This document shows positions 41,676-51,564 of a DNA stretch of 51,803 bases, one piece after another. A program made the position numbers and the translations under genes. The notes under the pieces were generated by a model. That model was not told the origin of the DNA. It did not search any database and saw nothing but the letters and a program-made list of their open reading frames with translations. The stretch comes from Methanogenium cariaci JCM 10550 (lineage in GTDB: Archaea > Halobacteriota > Methanomicrobia > Methanomicrobiales > Methanomicrobiaceae), in the NCBI RefSeq assembly GCF_001315945.1, contig NZ_BBBG01000018.1, positions 1-51,803 of the forward strand, given 5' to 3'. Each line of letters starts with the position of its first letter. Within the stretch, counting starts at the first letter, position 1.

Positions 41676-43595
41676 TCACCCCCCCATCAGGATTCCAACC
41701 AACATCAGGGCAATGAACGCGATGCACACCCCCCCATTGCCTATGTGCGAGAGGCGCTGTTCACCGAAGTAGTCCGCGAGATAGTAGTTGCCGAGTGCCA
41801 CCGGGCGCTGCACACCGATGCTGCCTTTGAAATGCATGTCGGGGGGGTGGACGGCCGTCCACCCACGTAATGCGGCAGAATCTTGCGGTCTTTCCTGAAG
41901 TGCAGGAGGGAGAGTGGCATGACGAGCACCATGAAGACCATCATCACCATGATGATCATGTTGGCCTGGCCGAGGGTGGCGGCCATGCCGTAGATGCCGA
42001 AGACGTAGGGCACCACCAGATATGAGGAGAGCAGAGGGAACCCGATACAGACCGCGACCATCAGCACCGTGAGGGGGGGCACGAGGGCCGTGTATTCATG
42101 GTTGGATATCTTTACTTCCAGGGGGGGTTCGGGTTTCCATGCGACCTCTATCAGTTTGCCCAGCCATTTTGTCCAGAAGAATACGGTCACAGCACTGCCG
42201 AATGCTAAGAGGAGGACAAGGATGAAACCATACGGGGCCTCCAGGAATGCAACCAGGGCCGCCCACTTCGAGATAAGCATCCCGAAGGGGGGGGCAAGGA
42301 ACATACCGGCGATGCCGATGATCATCATCACCGCGACTGTTGGCAGACGACCTAACAGGCCAGTCATGTCCTCAATGTCCCTGCTGCCGATCTTGTGTTC
42401 GACCGTTCCCACGGAGAGGAAGAGGAGGGACTTGGCGATGGCATGGAATACGATCAGCAGTATGGCTGCCCAGATTGCCGCATAGGTACCGATTCCAGCA
42501 CAGGCGACGACGAGGCCAAGGTTTGCAATCGTTGAATAGGCAAGGACCTTCTTGGCGTTGGACTGGGATATCGCAATCCCGGATGCAAGGAGGAAGGTCA
42601 CGCCACCGACAAGGGAGATCAGGTAGCCGACCATGCTCACATTATAGATGGGAGCAAACCGGACGATGACATAGACGCCTGCCTTTACCATCGTACTGGA
42701 GTGCAGAAGTGCCGATACCGGGGGGGTGGGTGCGACCATCGCACCGACCAGCCATGAGGAGAAGGGCATCTGTGCCGCCTTGGTCAGACCGGCAAACCCG
42801 ATGAGGCTGCGGGTATCATGGCAACAGCAGGTCCTGCCGCAATCAGGGTATCCATCATGACGAGGCCCCCTGACGGGTTGGTAATTCCGATCCAGGCAAA
42901 TGTGAACGCAAATCCGAGACCACCCAGAAGATTGAGGGTGAGGGCCCAGAACGCATTCTTCCGTGCCTGTTCATCCCAGCTGTATCCGATCAGCAGGAAG
43001 GAACAGAGTGTGGTTACTTCCCAGAAGAAGAAGAGCCAGAAGAGATTATTGGAGAATACTACCCCCCCATACATTGCCGCAAGGAAGACAAAGAGCAGCG
43101 CAAAGAACCAGCGCCGTTTGTCAGGCATGTCATCATGATGGGCGTGATAGTCACGCATGTAGCCGACCGAATAGATACAGATCAGACTGCCGATGATACC
43201 GATGATCATCGCCATGATGATGGAGAACGGGTCAATGAAGAGGTTGTTCAGTGCCGCGGTTTCGTGAATGAGTGACTCAGCGTAGAGTACCACACCCAGC
43301 TGAACCACAACCAGTCCGGCAATAATATATTGCCGGTATTTCGCGGCGAGATAGAGAAGGCCGGCGGATATAATGACTTCAAGTCCGGTCATGATCTGGG
43401 AGATCATGCTGGATTCGATATCAAAATACACCGTCCCGGCCCCCCCGCAAACAGTACAAACAGATACAGGGTAGCAGCGATGATGATCGCCGACACCAAT
43501 GCCACAACTGTATCTCTGAGGCGGCCGTTCGGTAGAATACAGAACAGTAATGCCGCCAGTGCAGGGAAAAGAATCAGGAATACCAAGAGCTCCAT
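41676..43595 (-). CDS. echA: Ech hydrogenase membrane subunit A (NuoL/MrpA-like)
   Basis: This is the proton- or sodium-translocating antiporter-like subunit, about 640 residues with 14 or more helices. It shows the HHDDMPDKRRWFF loop, VTTLCSFLLIGYSWDE, then [36 protein letters not shown], with the conserved Lys and His residues of this family. The ATG at 43595 follows GAGGTG. The frame breaks at 43438 (C run), 42815 (one base) and 41840 (G run, seven), with extra Gly or Pro at 42287-42294, 42072-42078 and 42721. It is the first gene of the operon. Confidence 0.92.
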
Positions 43596-43628
43596 GCTAT
43601 ACACCTCTGTGTGAAAGGTTGAGAATTA

Positions 43629-43641
43629 ATCATTATTTATC
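43629..43641 (-). promoter_or_regulatory. TATA box of the ech operon
   Basis: On the minus strand GATAAATAATG lies about 35-45 bases before the ATG of echA, leaving room for a short leader with the GAGGTG ribosome site. Confidence 0.5.
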
Positions 43642-43880
43642 ATTGTCATTCTGCTAAACCGGACAATTATCCGCCAGAATCCAGTTTATGCCATTTCAAT
43701 GTCTTATGTCTGGCAGCATAAAACCCCCCCTCCTATGGCGGAAAGAAGAGGGCGGATGCTCTTTTATGGGAAGTAATTCTGTAATCAGGTGCGCGGCAAA
43801 TATATAATGGTTGTTTGTCGTGGCAAATGGAAAAAGAGCGTTTTCAGCGGTGTGGATGGGAAAAAAGGGTGTATTGATTT

Positions 43881-45475
43881 TCACATACCCATCTGGGATG
43901 CGTTCTTGGAGATCATCATGTCGTCGACACGGATGATGAGTGCAGCGGTCTCGGTCGCTGACATAATGGCCTGGCGCTTGACACGGGCGGGCTCGATGAC
44001 CCCCCCTTCTGCATACATGTCCACGATCTCTCCGCTGAAGACGTCCAGACCGGTGTGGTTCTCACCTTTTGCGTGTGCGGTCTTGAGGGCGACGATCTTG
44101 TCGATCTGGTCAAAGCCGGAGTTCTCTGCGAGGGTGGCCGGAATGATCTCAAACATCCGGGCGAATGCCTCGATTGCGAGCTGGGTTCTGCTTCCTGGGT
44201 GGCGGCAAATTCAGCGATCTTCATCATCAGTTCGGTGTCAATGGCAGCGCCGCCGACAAGGAATTCTCCGTCTTCCATTGCGTCCATGACAACACGAACT
44301 GCATCGTAGACACCGCGTTCGAGTTCGTCGACGAAGACCTGTGAGGTGCCTTTTAAGAGGATGCTCACGGTCTGCGGGTTCTTGCACTCGGTGATCCGGG
44401 TGATGGTGATGTCCTTCATCTCTTCGATGAGGCCTGCTTCACCGAGCATATCTTCGGTCAGTTCTTCAGGCTTGTTGACGATGGTGGCACCGACCGCACG
44501 GGCGAGTTTCTTCATGTCGGAATCCGGGACGTCCTGAATGGCGATGACGTTCTCCTTTGCGAGGTAGAACTGGACTGCGTCTGAGATGCCCTTTCCGCAG
44601 AAGAGGGTGTTTGCACCGGAAGCAACGACCGCTGCCGCAATACTGCGGAGGGTCTCGTTCTCCTGTTCGCTGAAGGCTTCCATCTGCTCTGCAGAGGTGA
44701 TCTTAATCTTGGACTTCACCTGGGTCTTTGTTACCTCAAGTGGCTGGGAGAGCATGGCGATCTTTGCGCCTTCGAGCCGTTTTGGCATGGAGTGCTGGAC
44801 ACGGGTCTTGTCAAGGAGGAATCCCCTGAGCAGTTCTGCGTCTTCCATGCTGTCGCCGACCATGGTCTTGATCTGGACGTCGTCCTCGTCAACCCGGTAG
44901 GTGCCGTCTTCGTTTTCCTGGGCGACGGCCAGCACCGCATCGACAACAATGCCGGTGATTGTCTCTTTGACATCCTCGATGGACTTTCCGGTGACGGCGG
45001 TGCCAGCGACCTTGATGAGCATCTCGCGGTCCTTACCGTCGGTTTTGATGACCTGTGCATCGATGATCTCCAGCGCCTTCTGCATACCGAGACGGTATCC
45101 GTTTGCGATGATCGTCGGGTGGACCTTCCGGTTGAGGAGGGCCTCTGCCTGTTCCATCAGACCACCGATGAAGATGGTTGCGGTGGTGGTGCCGTCGCCG
45201 ACTTCATTGTCCTGTGTCTCGGCCACCTCGATGACGAGTTTTGCTGCCGGGTGTTCAACTGCCATCTCGTGAAGGATGGTGGCACCGTCGTTGGTGATAA
45301 CGACGTCTCCGCCTGACTGGGAGACCATCATCTTGTCCATTCCCCGTGGGCCGAGGGTGGTGCGCACGGCTTCGGCGATTGCTTTGGCCGCCATAATATT
45401 GGATTTCTGGGCTTCGTTGCCGCCAATGCGCTCAACATTGTCCCGTAATATAACTACTGGTTGTCCCGCTAACAT
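43881..45475 (-). CDS. thsA: Thermosome subunit (group II chaperonin)
   Basis: This cytoplasmic ATP-dependent folding chaperone has about 530 residues. It shows [32 protein letters not shown], and the late ATP loop [12 protein letters not shown]. The ATG at 45475 has an AAGGAG site. The frame breaks near 44190, where GAAGCAGAAC should be GAAGGCAGAAC ([13 protein letters not shown]), a one-base loss outside any long run. Near 44000 a seven-C run makes [11 protein letters not shown], where the family has one Gly. The tail ends SQMGM without the usual long Gly-Gly-Met repeat. Confidence 0.95.
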
Positions 45476-45519
45476 AATGCAGATACTCCTTAATGTGTCA
45501 TAAAGTTGGATTTGTGATT

Positions 45520-45530
45520 CTATATATCTG
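45520..45530 (-). promoter_or_regulatory. TATA box of the thermosome gene
   Basis: GATATATAG on the minus strand lies about 45-55 bases before the ATG, consistent with a 5' leader of about 25 bases carrying AAGGAG. Confidence 0.6.
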
Positions 45531-45629
45531 TTGTGTTTGCCTCTCTGGAGGTCTCGCATATCGGGGGGGTCGAGCATCAATCAGATTCTATTTATTTGTG
45601 ACATATGTATAGCAATTATTACTGACACA

Positions 45630-45646
45630 TTTATATGTCTATATAC
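45630..45646 (+). promoter_or_regulatory. TATA box of the TGT-family gene
   Basis: TTTATATGTCTATATA lies 15-30 bases before the ATG at 45660, and no ribosome site follows, so the transcript is probably leaderless. It is divergent from the thermosome promoter about 100 bases away. Confidence 0.55.
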
Positions 45647-45659
45647 GGACAGTTAGTTG

Positions 45660-46895
45660 ATGGCTTCGTTTGTTGTTAAGGTTGATGACACGAATGGGCG
45701 GCACGGCGTGCTCGATATCGGGAGAGAGCGGATTTCGACCCCCCCTTTATACGTTCCGTCAGATGACATCTGGCAGGCGATGCGGGACATTCCGGGTGGT
45801 TCGGCATACTGCCGCTCCGGTGTCTGTGAATATGATATCTGGATCCGTCATCCGGATATTGAGCGTATCCGTCTGCACCCGGAAGAAAGGGAACTGCTGG
45901 AGCGGGAGGTGCGGGAACGGATGAGCCGGGTGCGGTCATCTGCCAAAATGATCCATTTCAACTTTTTCTCGGATGTGATGGGGGGGCTGGATAAAGAGTC
46001 GCTTATCCGGCTGCTTTGTCTTCAGTACCAGGCAGGTGCGGATGTGATTGAGATTCCGCACGGGTTCTGCAGTGTGCAGGCATACGAACGGATGGTGCGG
46101 TATGCCCTGGAATGGCAGCACGATTTCCGGTGTGACACATCCCTGATGGGTATTGCCCATTCCGCAGCAGATCTTACGATGCTGAACCGGTATCTGCCGC
46201 AGCTGGGCGGGGGGGTGGGTATTGACTGCCGTCGGTTTAATAAACCGCTGCTCTACCAGGTCCGAAAACTCCTGAAGCCGCAGGATGTCTGGGTGCATGC
46301 CTTTTCCGCTCCCCCCCTCCGGTATCGTGAGGTGGATAATCAGGGAACGCTGGGGGGGATGCTCATCAACTGGTTCGGGGGGGTGGATACCGTCAGTACC
46401 ATCACTCAGGGAGATCCGGTCCGGGAGTATTTCACGTACCTCTTCTCCCGGATGGAAGGGCAGGAGAAGACGGAATGTCTGAAACAAATGCGCTATTTTG
46501 CACCCACTGATTACAGCACCCCTACCTTTGGCGATCTGGAGGTGTCCTACGGGGGGGACAGTCATCGGCTCTCTTCTTTCTGTGACTGTCCGGTCTGCCG
46601 TAATCTGACTATTGGGGGGGATGCGATGGAGAACCTGCCGGATCTCTACCTGAACAATCAGCTCCACCGTGCCTTTGCCTATTACAGAGAATCACAGAAA
46701 TGCCGGCATGCTCTGATCAACAATGAGACGGACCGGTTTCTTGCCGGAAAATTGTACGCCGCAGAGATCATCCGGCGATCCGGCGGGACACTCGCGGGCC
46801 GGTGGCCGGGAAACGCCCCGGTGAGAAAGGTGGGAGATGGGAAGGTGCATGTATCCCGTATTGCCCGGCGGGATTATCCGTTGCCGGTTTTGTAA
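45660..46895 (+). CDS. TGT-superfamily protein (archaeosine pathway paralogue)
   Basis: This protein of 411 residues is unbroken. It begins like tRNA-guanine transglycosylases (VVKVDDTNGRHGVLDIG, STPPLYVPS) and carries their zinc site, CDCPVC followed by a downstream His (LNNQLHRAFAYY). However, the stretch usually reading VDMFD, which holds the nucleophilic Asp, is VDTVS here, so the Asp seems replaced by Ser. No PUA domain follows. It may therefore be a tRNA-binding or diverged enzyme paralogue rather than TgtA itself. Five G or C runs give Gly-Gly or Pro-Pro pairs in frame, so its true length is probably a few residues shorter. Confidence 0.75.
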   Translation: MASFVVKVDDTNGRHGVLDIGRERISTPPLYVPSDDIWQAMRDIPGGSAYCRSGVCEYDIWIRHPDIERIRLHPEERELLEREVRERMSRVRSSAKMIHFNFFSDVMGGLDKESLIRLLCLQYQAGADVIEIPHGFCSVQAYERMVRYALEWQHDFRCDTSLMGIAHSAADLTMLNRYLPQLGGGVGIDCRRFNKPLLYQVRKLLKPQDVWVHAFSAPPLRYREVDNQGTLGGMLINWFGGVDTVSTITQGDPVREYFTYLFSRMEGQEKTECLKQMRYFAPTDYSTPTFGDLEVSYGGDSHRLSSFCDCPVCRNLTIGGDAMENLPDLYLNNQLHRAFAYYRESQKCRHALINNETDRFLAGKLYAAEIIRRSGGTLAGRWPGNAPVRKVGDGKVHVSRIARRDYPLPVL

Positions 46896-47025
46896 CGTAT
46901 TGGCATGCACGGCCGCGTGCGGCGTATGTCAGTTCTGTATTCTCTGTATACCCGGAGATGAGCAGATTATCCGATAAAATAGGGGGGGTGGTTGTCAGGG
47001 AATCCACCTGCTCCGGTCTTTGGGT

Positions 47026-47652
47026 TTAGTCGATACGTGATACCTGGAACAGGCTGAAGATCGGGACACCATCGATCTCTTTGATATTCTTCTTATTGAA
47101 GAGGACACAGACCGCTTCCGGCACCGCACCATGGTTTCTGAGGTGGCTGATGATATCGTTCATCGTGTTGCCGGAGGTGATCACGTCGTCGATGATGAGA
47201 CAGTGTCTGCCCTGCACCTGTGCGAAGTTGCCGGAGATGGACCCGATCGGGTTTTCTCCCTGCGCATGTTTCTTCGGGTGGTACATGGTGAACTGTGCCC
47301 CCCCCTCCTCCGCTGCGATGATCGTCGCGAGGGGAATCCCCCCCGAGTGGGCGACTCCCACGACCAGTTCCGGTGCCGGGATATCGGTAGGGGTGCAGTC
47401 CCGTGCCTCCGCCTCGCCGTAGTAGTAGCGTTTGAGGAGGAGCAGGGCCGCGTCGCGCAGCATATCCGCGTTTCCGCCGACGATGGTCCAGTTGATATGG
47501 ATGTCCTTCGGCGCCTCGGTGTCCTTCTGCTGGGTGAGAAGCCAGGTCACGGTCTCCATGGACAAAGAGAGTTCATCCGCGATCTGGCTGGGACTGTGGC
47601 CCTCGGCATGCAGCAGTTTTGCCTTTCCTATAAGTTCATCAAGAGAAGACAT
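47026..47652 (-). CDS. gfcR: GfcR-type PRTase-fold transcription regulator
   Basis: This 208-residue protein combines an N-terminal helix-turn-helix (SPSQIADELSLSMETVTWLL) with an orotate phosphoribosyltransferase-like domain (CLIIDDVITSGNTMNDII). GfcR of haloarchaea has this form and controls central sugar metabolism; in methanogens the role is inferred. GVAHSGGIPLA and EEGGAQF carry Gly pairs from long runs. It lies 27 bases after nob1, so it is probably the last gene of a prs-nob1-gfcR operon. Confidence 0.85.
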   Translation of the reverse strand: MSSLDELIGKAKLLHAEGHSPSQIADELSLSMETVTWLLTQQKDTEAPKDIHINWTIVGGNADMLRDAALLLLKRYYYGEAEARDCTPTDIPAPELVVGVAHSGGIPLATIIAAEEGGAQFTMYHPKKHAQGENPIGSISGNFAQVQGRHCLIIDDVITSGNTMNDIISHLRNHGAVPEAVCVLFNKKNIKEIDGVPIFSLFQVSRID

Positions 47653-47679
47653 CGTGATTACCTATTCGGTGAGAAGAGG

Positions 47680-48167
47680 CTAATACTTTTTTCCGGACTT
47701 CGCCCGGAGAATCTCTGCGCCGCAGATCTGACACTCGCCGGGGGCCGACCAGAACCGCCCGCATCCCGTGCAGCGGTATTTCCATGTCCGTTTTTTCGCC
47801 CGCCGCTGCAGGATGGGGATCACCGGTATCTCCAGACGCTGTGCCGTGTTCTGCACCGCAAAGTCGTCGGTCATCACCGCTGCGTTCAGTTCCACTGCGA
47901 GAGCGAGGATGCCGGTGTCGGTCTCCGAGAGCACGGTCAGATCGCCGCTTTTCCGGGCGCAGCCGTGACCTTTGCCCATGCCACAGGGCCGGGGGGGGCA
48001 TGGACGCGTAGACCCTGCTCTTCAAGCAGGGCAAGACGCATCCGGGCCGCCTCGGTCTTTACTTCGTTTACAACATCCGGGGTGGTGTAGCACTCGCCGG
48101 TTACCGGGAAACGGGTAAAAAAGACGGATGCATCAAGCACCACCCGTTTCTTTTCTTCTTCGTCCAT
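47680..48167 (-). CDS. nob1: Nob1-like ribonuclease (16S rRNA 3' end maturation)
   Basis: This protein has about 160 residues. The PIN domain shows VVLDASVFF, TTPDVVNEVK, SETDTGILALA and MTDDFAVQN, with the acidic metal ligands. A zinc ribbon, CTGCGRFW...CQICGAE, closes the protein, as in Nob1, which makes the final cut of small-subunit rRNA. The ATG at 48167 overlaps the TAA of prs by one base. The frame breaks near 47990 (seven G), where two halves overlap. Confidence 0.9.
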
Positions 48168-49006
48168 TATTTTTTCACGGCTGCAGCGATCATCCCTGCT
48201 GCGGAGTAGGCGGATGCCGCCGATTCGATGGTGTCCGAGGACGCAACCGATGCCAGACCCGCTGCGGCGAGGCGGGCGAACCCGCCGGAGGCAAAGACCC
48301 CGTGCACGCAGGCGGCATGTACCGACCGGGCACCGCCGTCTTTGAGCATCCCCCGCCGCGGTGGCGAGGGTTCCGCCGGTGGATATGATGTCGTCGGTGA
48401 TGACGATGTCACGCCCGCGGGCGTCCACTGAGGTCGGTGCTATTCTGACCTCTTCACCTGAGAGACGGGTCTTGGAGAGGTGGTCGGTCTCCCATCCGCC
48501 GTATTCGGCAATCTTTGCGGCGAATGCAGCCGCCCCCCCTTGTCCGGTGCAAGATGAGGGGGTTCGTCGCATCCGAGGCTGGCAATCCATCGTGCCATCT
48601 CCGGTGCGAGCGTGATATCTTCTGCCGGTGCACGGAAGTGGGAGAGCACCGAGTCCTCGTGGATGTTTACCGTGATGATTCGTGAGACTCCTGTGGAGAG
48701 TGCCCGGGCAATGGCACGGGCACTCAACGGTTCCCCCCCGTCATTGAACCGCTTGTCCTGTCGGGCATATCCCATATACGGCAGAACGAGGGTGATCTCG
48801 CTTCCTTCACAAGCATCGATCATCAGCAACAGCTGAACCAGAGACTGGTTGTCAACGGTGCTTGATACCAACAGCGTTTCGTTGTCCAGAACGCCTGTTT
48901 TCAGATATAATTCTCCGTCCGGAAATGCTTTAAACTGTGAATAAACAAGTGGCAAATCAAGTGCTTTTGCAACCTTTGAGCCAGAATCTGGGATTTTTCT
49001 GTACAT
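48167..49006 (-). CDS. prs: Ribose-phosphate pyrophosphokinase
   Basis: This cytoplasmic enzyme, about 280 residues, makes PRPP from ribose 5-phosphate and ATP. It shows the flexible loop LPYMGYARQDKRF, VNIHEDS, the DIVITDDIISTGGT PRPP-binding loop, and the short archaeal-type C-terminus. The frame breaks at 48540 (six C) and near 48345. Restored, it reads LAPDKGGAAAFAAKIA and LATAAGMLKDGGARS. It is the first gene of prs-nob1-gfcR and divergent from lonB. Confidence 0.92.
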
Positions 49007-49104
49007 ACTACCTTCATCTGGATTACCCGTATTAGAAAGTACTTAAAGTATCAGAATAGATTATTAAAGCACTACCGGTCACATGGTGAGGGCCTGATAA
49101 CGAT

Positions 49105-51149
49105 ATGACTCATTCAAAAGATAAAATTCCAGATGACTCCGGCATTGCACCGGATTCGGTTCCGGCCGCCACACCAGGAACCCAGGAGGTGCCGATATCG
49201 GGGGGGCAGAAGAAACGGACAGCGCAGGGACAGACGTCCCTGCTGCTCCTGAAGTGGCTCCGGTTTCGCCCAGTGAGGTGGCGCATTCCGGTGAGATTCC
49301 TGTACCGGAAAGCCTGATCGATCAGGTGATCGGTCAGGAACACGCGGTCGAAGTGATGCGCAAGGCAGCCATCCAGCGCCGCCATGTTTTGATGATAGGC
49401 ACGCCGGGTACCGGCAAATCGATGCTCGCAAAGGCGATGGCAGAACTGCTCCCGAAGGAGGAGATGCAGGACATCCTCATCTATCCGAACGGGGAGGACC
49501 CGAATGAGCCCGTGGTCCGGACGGTTCCGTCCGGCAGAGGCAAGGAAATCGTGGGCGCCCATAAGCAGGAGGCGATGAAACGCACCAAGACGAGAAGCAC
49601 ACTGATTCTGCTTTTGATCTTCGGTATCATGGGCTACGCCCTGATCTCCGGGCAGCTCCTGTTCGGTATCATTGCAGCGGCCTTCATCTTCATGGCGATG
49701 CAGTATTCCCGTCCCAAGGAAGAGGCGATGGTGCCCAAGCTCCTCGTCTCCACCAAGCCTGACTCCAACGCACCCTTCATCGACGGCACCGGCTCCCATG
49801 CCGGTGCCCTCCTGGGTGACGTCCGCCACGATCCGTTCCAGTCCGGCGGACTGGAGACTCCGGCCCACGACCGTGTCGAGGCCGGTGCCATCCATAAGGC
49901 GCACAAGGGTGTGCTCTTCATCGATGAAATAAACACGCTCACTCCCCCCCACTCCCAGCAGAGTCTCTTAACCGCCCTGCAGGAAGGGGGGGAGTTCCCC
50001 ATCACCGGCCAGAGTGAACGCTCCAGTGGTGCCATGGTCCGGACGGAAGCCGTTCCCTGCCGGTTTGTGATGGTTGCAGCCGGTAACCTGGACGGGGTGC
50101 AGGGGATGCATCCTGCGCTCCGGTCCCGTATCCGCGGCTACGGGTATGAGGTCTATATGCAGGAGACGATGCCTGACACACCGGAGAACCGCGACAAGTT
50201 CATCCGGTTCATCGCCCAGGAAGTCAAAAACGACGGCAAGATCCCGCACTTCGACCATGCGGCGATTGACGAGCTGCTACTTGAGGCACGCCGCCGGTCC
50301 AACCGGAAAGGCCACCTCACCCTCAAGCTGCGTGACATGGGCGGTCTCATCCGTGTGGCAGGCGATCTGGCCCGGCAGGAAGGAGCCGAGGTTGCCACCG
50401 CGAAGCATGTACTGGATGCAAAGAGTATGGCCAAGTCCATTGAAGACCAGATATCAGATGAGTACATCCGCCGGTCCCTGGAGTATGACCTCACGGTGGT
50501 CGAGGGCGGACTTGTGGGCCGGGTGAACGGTCTTGCGGTGATGGGCAGTGACTCCGGGTCGGTGCTCCCGATCGTGGCTGAAGTGACCCCCCCGACGCAG
50601 GGTGCCACCGGCCAGGTGATCGCCACCGGTCTTCTCAAGGAGATCGCCCAGGAGTCCATCAAGAACGTCAGTGCGATCATCAAGAATTTCACCGGCAAGG
50701 ATATCCGGAACATGGATGTGCACGTCCAGTTTCTCGGCACCTACAGTGGGGGGGTGGAGGGTGACTCCGCCTCGGTGACCGTGGCCACCGGCATTATCAG
50801 CGCCATCGAAAACATTCCGGTCCGCCAGGACGTCGCGATGACCGGGTCGCTCTCGGTCCGTGGTCAGGTGCTGCCCATCGGCGGGGGGGTGACCTACAAG
50901 ATTGAGGCCGCTGCCAAGGCCGGTATCAAGAAGATCATCATCCCGCAGTCAAACCTTGCAGACGTGGTCATTGAAGAGCGGTATGCGAAGATGGTTGAGA
51001 TCATCCCGGTCACGACCATTGAGGAAGTCCTCGAAAACGCCCTCGTATTCGAGCGCAAGGAAGACTTCATGACAAAGATAAAAGAGATGTCATCCCGTCG
51101 GGCAAAGGCCTTCACAGAAGTGCCCGGTCCCAAACCTGCCAGTGCGTAA
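49105..51149 (+). CDS. lonB: Archaeal LonB membrane-anchored ATP-dependent protease
   Basis: This protein has about 680 residues. An acidic Pro-rich start (ATG 49105) leads out of frame at the G run 49201-49206. The rest is open to 51149. Walker A is GTPGTGKS, and two membrane helices are inserted in the AAA domain ([18 protein letters not shown], then [17 protein letters not shown]), the hallmark of LonB. Walker B is GVLFIDEIN. The protease dyad is Ser in [12 protein letters not shown] and Lys in [10 protein letters not shown]. Five seven-base runs add one residue each to conserved motifs (TPPHSQQ, EGGEF, VTPPTQG, YSGGVEG, IGGGVTY), where the family has TPHSQQ, EGEF, TPTQ, YSGVEG and IGGVT. 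Confidence 0.95.
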
Positions 51150-51392
51150 TCACTGCGGGTAATCTTTTTTGATCGTCTCCTTCCCGGATATTTTTCCCTT
51201 TTTTTGTTCTGGGGTATTCCCTGCTTCAATGATACCTGCGGTTGCATGTCCCGGCCCTGTGGGGATCTCTCCCGTGTCCAAAATACCTGAACTGATCATG
51301 ATCCTGATACCTGTGATCTGAACCAAAAAAACCGCAATTATTCTTTCAAAACGTTCGTGCAGATATTTATCGGTAATTCGTTCCTGTTTCAT
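51150..51392 (-). CDS. Possible small hypothetical protein
   Basis: This frame of about 80 residues, convergent with lonB, has an ordered composition: a charged start (MKQERITDKYLHERFERII), a short hydrophobic part and a Lys-rich tail (GKISGKETIKK). It contains no G or C run and no break. Start codons at 51392 and 51410 are possible. I do not recognise a family. It may be chance. Confidence 0.35.
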   Translation of the reverse strand: MKQERITDKYLHERFERIIAVFLVQITGIRIMISSGILDTGEIPTGPGHATAGIIEAGNTPEQKKGKISGKETIKKDYPQ

Positions 51393-51564
51393 GCGGTTAT
51401 GCGATTTCATCCGGGTATTTTGATCGTTTTATCAGAAATTTCCGTATTGGGTGTTCATTCCGCACCGTGGTCCAATGCCCGGCGTATTGGCCCGGCATAT
51501 CGTTATCTTACGATATGTGTTCGTACTGCATATCCATTGGATGATGCCATTGGGGGGTGATGTA

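Noticed and set aside
38875..43595. The ech genes as pseudogenes because of frame breaks
   Set aside because: All metal-binding motifs survive and the pieces join exactly when G/C runs are shortened, so error is likelier than decay.
43696..43884. Small minus frame between thermosome and ech operon
   Set aside because: It lies in the ech promoter side, has no ribosome site, and resembles no protein; more likely non-coding.
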